A stretch of 59,034 bases of DNA, taken from assembly GCA_031263565.1 (NCBI GenBank), contig JAISFR010000019.1:1-59034 (forward strand). Reading direction: 5' to 3'. This stretch comes from Candidatus Adiutrix sp. (GTDB lineage Bacteria; Desulfobacterota; Desulfarculia; Adiutricales; Adiutricaceae). The notes below the pieces were generated by a model that was not told where the DNA came from, did no database searches, and saw only the letters and a program-made list of their open reading frames with translations. Of this stretch, positions 26,116 to 34,668 are shown in pieces (positions within the stretch are counted from its first letter, which is position 1; each line of letters starts with the position of its first letter). The position numbers were made by a program, and so were the translations under genes.

Positions 26116-26191
26116 TAAACATGAAGCCGTTTAACTGTTTTATCGTCAATTTGTTGACAGGTTTTTTATTATTCTTCAGGTGGACCGGATC

Positions 26192-26956
26192 ATGGATATC
26201 GCAACCATAGTCGGCATTTTTTCCTGCATCGGGCTTCTGGTGGTCTCCATCAGCATGGGGGTGGGCCTCTTGGCCTTCTATGATCTGCCTTCCATTCTCA
26301 TCGTCTGCGGCGGCACGGCCTGCGCCACCATGATCAACTACCCGCTGAGAGACTGTCTGAACACCCTGTCGGTGCTGAAAAACGCCTTTGTCACCCGGCC
26401 CATCACCATCGGCGAAATCGTCACCGGCTTCACCACTTTTTCGGCCAAGGCCCGCAAAGAGGGCCTCCTGTCCCTGGAACAGAACATCAAGGACATCGGC
26501 GACCCCTTTCTGAGGAAGGGCCTGCAATTGACCGTGGACGGCCTGGAGCCCCAGGCCATCACCGAGATCCTGGAGACCGAAATATCCTTTCAGGAGTCGC
26601 GGCACCGGCTGGGGGCCGACATCTTCCAGACCATGGGCAACTTCGCCCCGGCCTTCGGCATGATCGGCACCCTTCTGGGCCTGATCGCCATGCTGCGGAC
26701 CATGGACGACCCGGCCAGCATCGGCCCTTCGATGGCCCTGGCCCTGATCACCACCTTCTACGGCTCGGTGCTGGCCAACATGATCTTTGTGCCCATCGCC
26801 GGCAAGCTCCGGGCCCGCAGCCAGGACGAAACCATGGCCAAGGAACTCATCGTCCAGGGTATTCTCTCGCTCTGCCGGGGCGACAACCCCCGGATCATCG
26901 AGCAGAAGCTCCACGCCTTCCTGCCGCCCTCGGCCCGCATCTCCATCTTCAGGTAG
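26192..26956 (+). CDS. motA: Flagellar motor stator protein MotA
   Basis: A 254-residue inner-membrane protein with four hydrophobic segments (1-25, 31-50, about 145-170 and 180-205) and a cytoplasmic loop. The MotA signature PAFGMIGTLLGLIAML is present near residue 155. MotA and MotB form the proton or sodium channel that turns the flagellar motor. The ATG at 26192 has aggtgg upstream; a GTG at 26180 is in frame but less likely. It opens the flagellar operon, 6 bases before the first motB-type gene. Confidence 0.95.
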   Translation: MDIATIVGIFSCIGLLVVSISMGVGLLAFYDLPSILIVCGGTACATMINYPLRDCLNTLSVLKNAFVTRPITIGEIVTGFTTFSAKARKEGLLSLEQNIKDIGDPFLRKGLQLTVDGLEPQAITEILETEISFQESRHRLGADIFQTMGNFAPAFGMIGTLLGLIAMLRTMDDPASIGPSMALALITTFYGSVLANMIFVPIAGKLRARSQDETMAKELIVQGILSLCRGDNPRIIEQKLHAFLPPSARISIFR

Positions 26957-26962
26957 GCCGCG

Positions 26963-27772
26963 GTGATCAGGCGCAAAAACATAATCGGCGAAAGCGACGA
27001 TACCCAGAGTGGCATGCTGATGTATACCACCCTGATGCTCATCCTGGTGAGCTTTTTTATAGTGCTGTTGTCCAAAGCCAACTTTGACGAAACTAAATAC
27101 GCCACGGCGGTCAGCTCCATCCGCCGGAACTTCGGCAGCTTACGGGGCGGCCGGGTGGCCGTGGGCGCCGACGAGGGCCTGCCGGACATCAGCCGGGGCT
27201 TTGACGAGGGCGGACGCCTGATGCTGCCGGATACGGATCTGGCCCAGGTCAGGGCCCTCCTGGCCCCGGCCCTCCTGGACCGTGAAGCCCGCATCATCCG
27301 CAGCAAGAATAAACAGATCATCTCCCTTTCGGCCGGCCTGGTCTTCAATCTCAATTCCGACGAAATCAGCGAAGACCTGGCCCAGACCCTGAGGGTCTTC
27401 GCCCGGCTCATGGCCGACAACCGGGTGCCCATCAACGTGGAAGGGCACACCAGCGACCTGCCGCCGATGACCGAGGGCGTCGGCGACAATTGGGACGTCT
27501 CCAGCCGCCGGGCCCTGGCGGTAATGGAATTCCTGGCCACCGAGGGCGGCCTGGCGCCGGAGCGTCTGAGCGCCTTCGCCTATGCCGGCGCCAAGCCGCT
27601 TTACTCCAACGCCACGCCCCGGGGACGGGCCGGCAACCAGCGGGTCGATCTGGTGCTGGATTTTTCCGAAATCAGGAGCAAAGAAGTGGAAGCTCTGGCC
27701 GAGAAAGCCCGGACCTTCAATTTCCAGGGCTTTGACTTCCTGCTGCGGGACCAGCCGGGGGCGCGGCCATGA
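26963..27772 (+). CDS. MotB-type OmpA protein lacking the channel aspartate
   Basis: A 269-residue protein with one transmembrane helix (about 17-37) and a C-terminal OmpA-like peptidoglycan-binding domain (NVEGHTSDLPP, then RGRAGNQRVDLVL). In MotB the helix carries an essential Asp. Here the helix reads SGMLMYTTLMLILVSFF, and the aligned position is Leu24, so it cannot conduct ions as a normal MotB does. The start is GTG 26963. Its stop overlaps the start of the canonical MotB gene by 4 bases, which argues for a heteromeric stator or an accessory anchor. Confidence 0.82.
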   Translation: MIRRKNIIGESDDTQSGMLMYTTLMLILVSFFIVLLSKANFDETKYATAVSSIRRNFGSLRGGRVAVGADEGLPDISRGFDEGGRLMLPDTDLAQVRALLAPALLDREARIIRSKNKQIISLSAGLVFNLNSDEISEDLAQTLRVFARLMADNRVPINVEGHTSDLPPMTEGVGDNWDVSSRRALAVMEFLATEGGLAPERLSAFAYAGAKPLYSNATPRGRAGNQRVDLVLDFSEIRSKEVEALAEKARTFNFQGFDFLLRDQPGARP

Positions 27773-28578
27773 GTGACGCCGATCTTTTCGACCGGCCGGG
27801 TCCGGCGGAAACCGGCCGGCGCAAAGCCCGCCAAAAGCGGGAATCGGCTCCGCAGTCTTCCTGGCTGACCACTTTCGCCGACCTGGTGACCCTGCTTCTG
27901 ACCTTTCTGGTGCTCCTGATCAGCGTCACCACCCTGGAGCCCCGCCTGGATTTCAGCCTGGCCGAAGGGGCGCTGGAGGAAAGCGACGTGATCGACCCGG
28001 GCAACGGGGCGCTGCTTTATGCCGATACAGGCCTGACGGCTCTGGTCCTGGAACTGGTCGACCGGCTGCCGGAAGAAGTCATGTTCGATCCCCGGGAGAT
28101 CAAAGACGCCATTTTTCAACTGGACCCGGCTAAAACCCCCGACTACGAACAAGTGCTGGAGGCCGCCGAGGAAGGGGTAAAGATTTTCCAAGACCGGCGC
28201 GGTTTGGTGATACAATGGGACCGGAGCCTTTTGTTCCCTGAGGGCGGCACGAGCCTTTACGAGGCCAATCTGCCTTTGATGCAGAAAATGGCCGCCTTTC
28301 TGAGAAACGTGAAGCTGCCCCTCAGCCTTGAGGGTCACAGCAACCCCCTTTCCGGACTGGAAGGCGGCGACGGCCCGGCCGGCTACGATCTGTCCATGCG
28401 ACGGGCCAAAGTCTTCATGGAGTATCTGGTCGCCCAGGGGGTCCCGGAAAACCGTTTCCGCCTCGGCGGCCACGGCGGCTCCCGCCCCCGGACCCTGGAC
28501 CCGGATCAGGCCTGGGAAAACAGCCGCCTGGAGCTGATAATCTATCAACCCGACCAGAGTTCCTGGATTGGGCGCTGA
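27769..28578 (+). CDS. motB: Flagellar motor stator protein MotB
   Basis: A 269-residue protein with a cytosolic N-terminus, one transmembrane helix and an OmpA-like domain (LEGHSNPLSGLE...NSRLELIIYQ). The channel aspartate is D38 in SSWLTTFADLVTLLL, the usual MotB signature, so this copy should be active with MotA. It overlaps the preceding motB-type gene (ATGA) and has the same length as it. It anchors the stator to peptidoglycan. Confidence 0.93.
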   Translation: MSDADLFDRPGPAETGRRKARQKRESAPQSSWLTTFADLVTLLLTFLVLLISVTTLEPRLDFSLAEGALEESDVIDPGNGALLYADTGLTALVLELVDRLPEEVMFDPREIKDAIFQLDPAKTPDYEQVLEAAEEGVKIFQDRRGLVIQWDRSLLFPEGGTSLYEANLPLMQKMAAFLRNVKLPLSLEGHSNPLSGLEGGDGPAGYDLSMRRAKVFMEYLVAQGVPENRFRLGGHGGSRPRTLDPDQAWENSRLELIIYQPDQSSWIGR

Positions 28579-28665
28579 TAATCGGGAATCTTTGAAAATT
28601 CTATTTTCCCGTTTAAAAACTCCATTTTTTAAAGATTGCCCGGAGTAAAGACTAAGGAGGCAGAA

Positions 28666-29304
28666 ATGGCCAAAAAAGAGAAAACCCCGCCCCCGGCCGA
28701 AGGGCCCAAAGGCAAGGGCGAAGACGCCGCCGAGGCGGAGGCCGGTCCCGAAAAGAAGGGCGGGCTCAAGCTTATCCTGCTGGTGGCCGCGGTGCTGCTG
28801 GTCGGCCTGGCCGGCGGCGTGGTGGCGGCCAGACTCTTCCTGGGCGGTTCGGCCCCGGCCGAAGCCCCCGCAACGGAAGCGGCCGCGCCCCCGGCCGGCA
28901 GCGACAGCCCCAACCCCATCACCGCCCCTCAGGACAACCGCCGCAGCGGCGAGGAGGCTCCTCCGCCGGCCGAGGGGGAGGCTCTTCCGGCCGAAGCGGC
29001 CGGGCCGATCAATGTGGAGTTCAAGCCCTTCATCGTCAACCTGGGCGACGGCGGCGGCAAGCGCTTTTTAAAACTGACCCTGAGCGTGGAAGCCGAATCG
29101 CCGGAGATGGAGACCGAGATCAACAACAAGACGCCTCAGCTCAGGGACCTGATGCTGCTGCTTCTGTCCAGTCTGTCCTACGACGACATCTCCACCGTGG
29201 ACGGCAAAATGAGGCTCCGCAGCCAGATGCTCAATCGCATCAACACCCAACTGCGTTCAGGCAAGGTCAGAAACATCTATTTTTCGGAATTTGTGGTGCA
29301 ATAA
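28666..29304 (+). CDS. fliL: Flagellar basal body protein FliL
   Basis: A 212-residue inner-membrane protein with a charged N-terminus, one transmembrane helix (about 44-67), a long Ala/Pro-rich periplasmic linker (68-120) and the FliL domain (EFKPFIVNLGDGGGKRFLKL and on). FliL surrounds the stator and increases torque. The ATG at 28666 follows aaggagg. The 87-base gap before it contains no promoter I could recognise. Confidence 0.92.
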   Translation: MAKKEKTPPPAEGPKGKGEDAAEAEAGPEKKGGLKLILLVAAVLLVGLAGGVVAARLFLGGSAPAEAPATEAAAPPAGSDSPNPITAPQDNRRSGEEAPPPAEGEALPAEAAGPINVEFKPFIVNLGDGGGKRFLKLTLSVEAESPEMETEINNKTPQLRDLMLLLLSSLSYDDISTVDGKMRLRSQMLNRINTQLRSGKVRNIYFSEFVVQ

Positions 29305-29328
29305 ACGATAAGATAAAAGGAACGGCTT

Positions 29329-30318
29329 ATGGCCAAGATCTTGACCCAGGATGAAGTCGATGCCCTGCTGAAAGGCATGGGCGGCGGCGAAGTGGAAACC
29401 GAAACCGATGACGGGGCCGACAGCAGCGGCATTACGCCCTATGACCTGACCAACCAGGACCGCATCATCCGCGGGCGCATGCCCACCCTGGAAATCATCA
29501 ACGACCGTTTCGCCCGTTTCTTTCGCCAGACCATGTCGACGGCCTTGAGAAAGGTCATTGATATTTCGGCCTTCTCCATCGACATGATCAAGTTCGGGGA
29601 ATTCATGCGGGCCCTGCCGGTGCCTACCAGCCTTCACATCTTCAAGGCCGATCCCCTGCGGGGTCACGCCATCATGGTCATCGAGACCAAGCTGGTCTTC
29701 AACCTCGTCGACAGCTTTTTCGGCGGCAGCGGGCGGGGCTATATCAAGGTCGAGGGCCGGGATTTCACGCCCATCGAATCCCGGCTGGTGACCAAAGTCA
29801 TCAAAATGGCCCTGGATGATCTGGAAAAGGCCTGGAGCCCGGTCCACCCCCTGACTCTGAGCTATGTGCGCGGGGAGACCAACCCCCAGTTCGCCTCGGT
29901 GGTGGCCCCCACGGAAGTGGTCATCGTCGTCAAATTCGAGGTGGAACTGGAACAGACCGTGGGCACCTTGATCATCTGCCTCCCGTACTCGACCATCGAG
30001 CCCATCCGCTCCAAGCTCTATGCCGGTTTTCAGAGCGACCAGTTGGAAGTGGACACCGCCTGGATAAACCGCTTCATCGAGCGGGTGCGGGAGGCCGAGG
30101 TCGGTATGGTGGTCGAACTGGGGCGGACCATGGTCACCGGCGAGGACGTCATGAATCTGGCCGTGGGCGACGTCATCATGCTCAAGCACGATGTGCGGGA
30201 GCCCCTGGAAGTCAAAGTCGAGGGCGTGCCCAAGTTCAAGGTCTTCGCCGGCTCTTCCCGGGGGCAGAAGGCCGTGCGGGTGGTGAGCGACATCCCCCCC
30301 AAAATCTGGGAAGAGTGA
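29329..30318 (+). CDS. fliM: Flagellar motor switch protein FliM
   Basis: A 329-residue cytosolic C-ring protein. The N-terminal KILTQDEVDALLKGM is the CheY-binding and export segment, the middle domain carries PTSLHIFKADPLRGHA and FFGGSGRG, and the C-terminal domain is the FliN-like fold. It sets the direction of rotation by binding phospho-CheY. The ATG is at 29329, after agataaaagg. It is followed by fliN after 86 bases. Confidence 0.96.
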   Translation: MAKILTQDEVDALLKGMGGGEVETETDDGADSSGITPYDLTNQDRIIRGRMPTLEIINDRFARFFRQTMSTALRKVIDISAFSIDMIKFGEFMRALPVPTSLHIFKADPLRGHAIMVIETKLVFNLVDSFFGGSGRGYIKVEGRDFTPIESRLVTKVIKMALDDLEKAWSPVHPLTLSYVRGETNPQFASVVAPTEVVIVVKFEVELEQTVGTLIICLPYSTIEPIRSKLYAGFQSDQLEVDTAWINRFIERVREAEVGMVVELGRTMVTGEDVMNLAVGDVIMLKHDVREPLEVKVEGVPKFKVFAGSSRGQKAVRVVSDIPPKIWEE

Positions 30319-30404
30319 CGCCGGCCCGGCCGCGCGGACTTAGACGGCCGCGGCGCGCGCCTTATAAAAAATATCTGAACCCCTGTTTTTAGACGGAGCA
30401 AGAA

Positions 30405-30842
30405 ATGGCTGACACCCCTCCCATCTCGCAAAACGATCTGGACAAACTCATGAGCGACGACGACGGCCTGGAGCAGGACTGGGGCGATCCCGGTCCGGCC
30501 GTGGCCGCCCCCGGCGCCGATCTGGGGGGCGGCCCCGAAAGCGGGCACTTCGGCCCGCCGCCGGTCACCGGCGACGGCGCCAGCCGGCCCCTGGACTTCA
30601 TCCTGGACATTCCCCTGGAGATTTCCGTGGAGCTGGGCCGGGCCCGCATGGTCATCAACGACCTTCTCCAGCTCGGGCAGGGTTCGGTCATAGAACTGAT
30701 GAAACTGGCCGGGGAACCCCTGGAGATTTTCGTCAACGGCAAACTGGTGGCCCGGGGCGAAGTGGTGGTGGTCAATGAAAAATTCGGCGTGCGGGTCACC
30801 GACATCGTCAGCCCCATGGAACGGGTCAAAAGCTTGGGCTAA
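30405..30842 (+). CDS. fliN: Flagellar motor switch protein FliN
   Basis: A 145-residue C-ring protein with the SpoA fold (DIPLEISVELGRARM...GSVIELMKLAGEPLEIFVNG). The N-terminal 65 residues are acidic and Pro/Gly-rich, with a QNDLDKLMSDDD segment like the FliM N-terminus. It works with FliM and FliG in the switch. The ATG at 30405 follows ggagcaag. The 86-base gap from fliM is GC-rich and holds no clear site. Confidence 0.95.
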   Translation: MADTPPISQNDLDKLMSDDDGLEQDWGDPGPAVAAPGADLGGGPESGHFGPPPVTGDGASRPLDFILDIPLEISVELGRARMVINDLLQLGQGSVIELMKLAGEPLEIFVNGKLVARGEVVVVNEKFGVRVTDIVSPMERVKSLG

Positions 30843-30884
30843 GTCCTGATTTCGCCCGCCAATCAAGGCCTTGAAGGGATTTTT

Positions 30885-31493
30885 ATGAAAAATACGATCA
30901 GCGGCGCCATAGTTTTGGCTCTTCTTTTTTTCTGGCTTCCCGGGGCCCTGGCCCAGACCGGAGCGGCCCCCGCCGCGCCGGAAAGCCTGGTGGAGGATCT
31001 TCCGGCCCCGGCGCCGCCCGCCGCCCCGGCCGCCGCGAGCGCGCCAGCTCCAGGCGGGGCCGGCCACCAGGGCCTTGCGCTGCCCGGCCTTTCCCCCCAG
31101 ATCACCGATATCGCCTGGGCCTTCGGGGCCTTTATTCTGGTGCTGCTGCTGCTCTACCTGACCCTCAGGGGCCTCGGCCGCCTGGGCCGCTTCCGGAGCC
31201 GGGGCCGGAACTCTCTTTTTGAGCTGCGCGCGGTGCTGCCCCTGGACAACCGCAAGTATCTGGCCGCCGTCGAGATAGAAGGCCGCCTTTTAGTGCTGGG
31301 CGTGAGCCCTGAACGCATCAGCCCCCTGGCCCATTGGTATCTGGACGAAGAGGAAGAGGCCGCCCTGAATTTCACGGCCGGCCGGCCCCCCCAGGAAAAA
31401 CCGGACCCGGCCGTCAAAACGATTCGCCTGGACGACAACCCGGACCCCCCGGACATCAACGTGGCCGATCTCAACCGGAGCCGGGTGAAATGA
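30885..31493 (+). CDS. fliO: Flagellar export protein FliO
   Basis: A 202-residue protein with a signal-like first helix (ending near ALAQ), an Ala/Pro-rich periplasmic region, one transmembrane helix (about 75-97) and a cytosolic tail with LLVLGVSPERISPLAHW, typical of FliO. FliO helps assemble the FliP complex. The ATG at 30885 follows gaaggga. Its stop overlaps the fliP start (ATGA). Confidence 0.88.
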   Translation: MKNTISGAIVLALLFFWLPGALAQTGAAPAAPESLVEDLPAPAPPAAPAAASAPAPGGAGHQGLALPGLSPQITDIAWAFGAFILVLLLLYLTLRGLGRLGRFRSRGRNSLFELRAVLPLDNRKYLAAVEIEGRLLVLGVSPERISPLAHWYLDEEEEAALNFTAGRPPQEKPDPAVKTIRLDDNPDPPDINVADLNRSRVK

Positions 31494-32299
31494 AGCCCGG
31501 CCGGCTGAAGGGCGGCCTGGCCGCCGGCCTGTTGCTGCTGGCTCTCGGCGCCCTGCTTCCGGCCGGGGCCCTGGCCCAGGGGGCGGGCCCGGTGCCCATC
31601 CCCACCATCAGCATCGGCCTGGACCAGACCGACGATCCCGGGCGCATCGCCACGGTCATCAATATCCTCTTTTTGATGACCGTGCTGACCCTGGCTCCGT
31701 CTATCCTGATTCTGATGACCTCTTTCGTCCGGATCATCGTGGTCCTGAACTTTCTCAAACAGGGCCTGGGCACCCAGAATTCCCCGCCCAACCAGGTAGT
31801 CGTCAGCCTGGCCCTTTTTCTGACCTTTTTTCTGATGATGCCTGTCTGGCGGGACATCGAGGCCAGGGCCTTCAAGCCCTTCATGGCCAACGAGATCACC
31901 CAGACCGTGGCCCTGGAGAGGGCCCTGGTTCCGGTGCGGGAATTCATGTTCCTGCAGACCCGGGAGAAGGACCTGGCCCTTTTCATGAACCTCACCGGCG
32001 AGGCCCGGCCGCTGAACAAAGAGGAAGTGCCCACCATGAGCCTGGTGCCGGCCTTCGTCATCTCGGAACTGAAGACCGCCTTCACCATCGGCTTTCTGCT
32101 CTACATACCTTTCGTGGTCATCGACATGGTGGTGGCCTCGGTCCTGCTCTCGATGGGTATGATGATGCTGCCCCCGGTGATGGTCTCGCTGCCCTTCAAG
32201 CTGATGCTCTTTGTGCTGGTCGACGGCTGGAACCTGATCACCGGCTCCATCATCCGCAGTTTCGGGGATGTGGCCCGGGTGGTGGCCGGCGCCGGTTAG
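31490..32299 (+). CDS. fliP: Flagellar export gate protein FliP
   Basis: A 269-residue inner-membrane protein of the type III export gate, with a signal peptide (1-29), about four transmembrane helices and the FliP signatures LTSFVRI-type (LMTSFVRIIVVLNFLKQ) and SLPFKLMLFVLVDGWNL. The ATG at 31490 overlaps the fliO stop. FliP, FliQ and FliR form the gate core. 107 non-coding bases separate it from fliQ. Confidence 0.96.
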   Translation: MKPGRLKGGLAAGLLLLALGALLPAGALAQGAGPVPIPTISIGLDQTDDPGRIATVINILFLMTVLTLAPSILILMTSFVRIIVVLNFLKQGLGTQNSPPNQVVVSLALFLTFFLMMPVWRDIEARAFKPFMANEITQTVALERALVPVREFMFLQTREKDLALFMNLTGEARPLNKEEVPTMSLVPAFVISELKTAFTIGFLLYIPFVVIDMVVASVLLSMGMMMLPPVMVSLPFKLMLFVLVDGWNLITGSIIRSFGDVARVVAGAG

Positions 32300-32406
32300 C
32301 GCCTAAAAATGATGATGTTTATTTTTGCGATCGGGCGGCCTGAGAAGCGCCGCCCCGGCCGGACCCGGCTTTGCGATATCCGTTTCAGAACAAGGGGGCC
32401 TAAGCC

Positions 32407-32712
32407 ATGACGCCCGAATTCATTATCGATTTTGGCCGGCAGTCCATGGAAATGGTTTTGATGCTGGCTTTGCCCATGCTGGGGGTGGGCCTGATAGTCG
32501 GTCTGGCGGTCAGCATCTTCCAGGCCACCACCTCCATCCAGGAAATGACCCTGCAGTTCATCCCCAAGATCATCTGCATCTCCCTGACCCTGGTCCTGGT
32601 CGGACCCTGGATGCTGCAGGAGATCCGGGACTACACCATCCACATTTTCAGCAGTTTTCCCGAATGGGTCCGGGTGGGGGCCGGGGTGGCCAACACCGGC
32701 CTGACCCCCTAG
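32407..32712 (+). CDS. fliQ: Flagellar export gate protein FliQ
   Basis: A 101-residue protein with two transmembrane helices and the FliQ core VGLAVSIFQATTSIQEMTLQ. It is about 12 residues longer than usual because of a C-terminal tail (PEWVRVGAGVANTGLTP). It forms part of the FliPQR gate. The ATG at 32407 has gggggcctaag upstream. fliR begins 19 bases after its stop. Confidence 0.95.
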   Translation: MTPEFIIDFGRQSMEMVLMLALPMLGVGLIVGLAVSIFQATTSIQEMTLQFIPKIICISLTLVLVGPWMLQEIRDYTIHIFSSFPEWVRVGAGVANTGLTP

Positions 32713-32731
32713 CGCGGGAGGGCTCGGCCTC

Positions 32732-33526
32732 TTGGGCGCCCCGGTCATCAACGCCGCCGAATTCGCGGCCTTTGCCCTGGTTTTCTTCCGGGTCTCGATC
32801 GTGGTCTTCCTGGCCCCGATTCTGGGGGGCAGCAATGTGGTGACCCAGGCCAAGGCCGCCCTCTGCCTGGTGCTGACTTTCGTCATCGCCCCCCAGGTGG
32901 AATACTCGGCCGAGATGATGCCCATGACCTGGTTCGGCTTCGCCTTCATAGGCCTTGGCGAACTGTTCATCGGCCTCTCGCTGGCCTTCATGGTCAAGCT
33001 GGTCCTGGACGCGGCCAACGTGGCCGGCGAATATATGAGCTTTCAGATGGGCCTGTCGATGCTCAACAGCATGGACCCGGCCAGCGGAACCCAGGTGCCG
33101 CTTCTGGCCTTTGCGGTCAACCTCCTGATGACTCTCATCTTTCTCTACGCCAACGGCCATTACCTGGTGATCAAGGCCCTGGCCGACAGCTTTCAGGTGG
33201 CCCCTCCGGGTCTTTTGAACATCTGGCGGCCGGAGATGATGACCGAAGTCGTCCACGGCGTGGCCGGCATGTATATTCTGGCCCTGAAGATAGCCGCTCC
33301 GGTCATCGCCGTGCTCTTCTGCGTCAAGGCGGCTTTCGGCATCGTGGCCAAGGCCGTGCCCCAGATGAACATTCTCTTTGTGGGCCTCCCGGTCTACATT
33401 ATCGTGGGCTTCGCGGTCATGGGCCTGGCCATGCCCTGGTGGCCCCAGCTTCTGGGCCGGGCCCTCTTGGCCGTGGATCAGACTTTGGGCCGAATTCTGA
33501 CTTATCTGGCCCCGGTCGGGCCATAA
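32732..33526 (+). CDS. fliR: Flagellar export gate protein FliR
   Basis: A 264-residue membrane protein with about six hydrophobic segments and the FliR motifs FRVSIVVFLAPILGG and GEYMSFQMGLSMLNSMDP. The start is TTG at 32732, after gggaggg; no ATG is in frame earlier. It completes the FliPQR gate and contacts FlhB. The gene follows fliQ by 19 bases. Confidence 0.94.
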   Translation: MGAPVINAAEFAAFALVFFRVSIVVFLAPILGGSNVVTQAKAALCLVLTFVIAPQVEYSAEMMPMTWFGFAFIGLGELFIGLSLAFMVKLVLDAANVAGEYMSFQMGLSMLNSMDPASGTQVPLLAFAVNLLMTLIFLYANGHYLVIKALADSFQVAPPGLLNIWRPEMMTEVVHGVAGMYILALKIAAPVIAVLFCVKAAFGIVAKAVPQMNILFVGLPVYIIVGFAVMGLAMPWWPQLLGRALLAVDQTLGRILTYLAPVGP

Positions 33527-33582
33527 TTGGCCGGCCCTGTTTTTTCAGACGGCGACTTTGAGGGAAAGGAGGTAAAAAGTTC

Positions 33583-34668
33583 ATGGCCAACGATGAAGGC
33601 GGCGAGAAGACCGAAGAAGCCACCGCATTCAAACTGGGAAAAGCGCGGGAAAAAAATCAGATTCCCAAAAGTCAGGAAATTACCTCCACGGTGGTCCTGC
33701 TGGCGGCCATCAGCGCGCTGCTGCTCCTGGCGCCTTACGCCTGGGAACGGCTGGTGGGCCTGTTCCGCCATTTCATCTGGCGCATGACCGAGTTCGACCC
33801 GACCACGGCCGATCTCTGGCCCTGGTTCCACCTGGCCTTCCGGGAACTGCTGATCATCGTCATCCCCTTTGCCCTGATCATCACCATCGCCAGCGTGGCG
33901 GCCAATATCTTCCAGTCCGGCGGTTTCAACGTCAACAGCGAGGCCATCAGCTTCAAGCTCGACAAGCTCAATTTCATCAAAGGCTTCGGCCGCTTCTTCA
34001 AGCTCAAGAGCCTCATCGACACCATCAAGAACACCCTGAAGATCGCCGTCATCGGCTATGTCTCCTACCTGGTCATCAAGGGGCATCTGGATGAATTCGC
34101 GGTCATGAGCGAAATGGAGGCCGTGGAAATAGCCCTGGTGACCCTTCGGGTGGTCGTGGAACTCTTCTACAAGGTTCTCCTGCTTATCCTGGTCATTTCC
34201 TTCATGGACTACGCCTATCAGAAATGGCAGTTCATGCGTGACATGCGCATGAGCAAACAGGAGATCAAGGACGAATACAAGCAGATGGAAGGCGACCCCA
34301 AGATCAAGGCCCGCATCCGCCAGATTCAGATGGAGAACTCCAAAAAGCGGATGCTCGGCGACGTACCCAAGAGCGACGTGGTCATCACCAACCCCACCCA
34401 CTACGCCATCGCCCTGGTCTACAATTCCTCTCTGGCCCAGGCGCCCCTGGTGCTGGCCAAGGGGCAGGATCTGCTGGCCCAGCGCATCAAGGACATCGCC
34501 CGGGAATCGAAGGTGCCCATCGTCGAGAACAAAGCCCTGGCCCAGGCCCTCTACAAAGCCGTGGAGGTGGGCCAGGTCATCCCCCTGGAATTCTATAAAG
34601 CCGTGGCCGAGGTCCTGAGCTACGTCTATCGTTTGAAGGGCAAGGTGCCTGGTGGCCGAAGAAAATAG
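33583..34668 (+). CDS. flhB: Flagellar export switch protein FlhB
   Basis: A 361-residue protein with four transmembrane helices and a cytosolic C-terminal domain carrying the self-cleavage site VVITNPTHYAIAL (N-P-T-H). FlhB switches export from rod/hook to filament substrates. The ATG at 33583 follows aaaggaggt, an ideal ribosome site. Its end overlaps the start of flhA by 17 bases. Confidence 0.96.
   Translation: MANDEGGEKTEEATAFKLGKAREKNQIPKSQEITSTVVLLAAISALLLLAPYAWERLVGLFRHFIWRMTEFDPTTADLWPWFHLAFRELLIIVIPFALIITIASVAANIFQSGGFNVNSEAISFKLDKLNFIKGFGRFFKLKSLIDTIKNTLKIAVIGYVSYLVIKGHLDEFAVMSEMEAVEIALVTLRVVVELFYKVLLLILVISFMDYAYQKWQFMRDMRMSKQEIKDEYKQMEGDPKIKARIRQIQMENSKKRMLGDVPKSDVVITNPTHYAIALVYNSSLAQAPLVLAKGQDLLAQRIKDIARESKVPIVENKALAQALYKAVEVGQVIPLEFYKAVAEVLSYVYRLKGKVPGGRRK

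Noticed and set aside
30319-30404. GC-rich palindromic-looking gap between fliM and fliN as a terminator
   Set aside because: The sequence is full of overlapping GC pairs but has no stable single stem followed by T residues, and the operon clearly continues.
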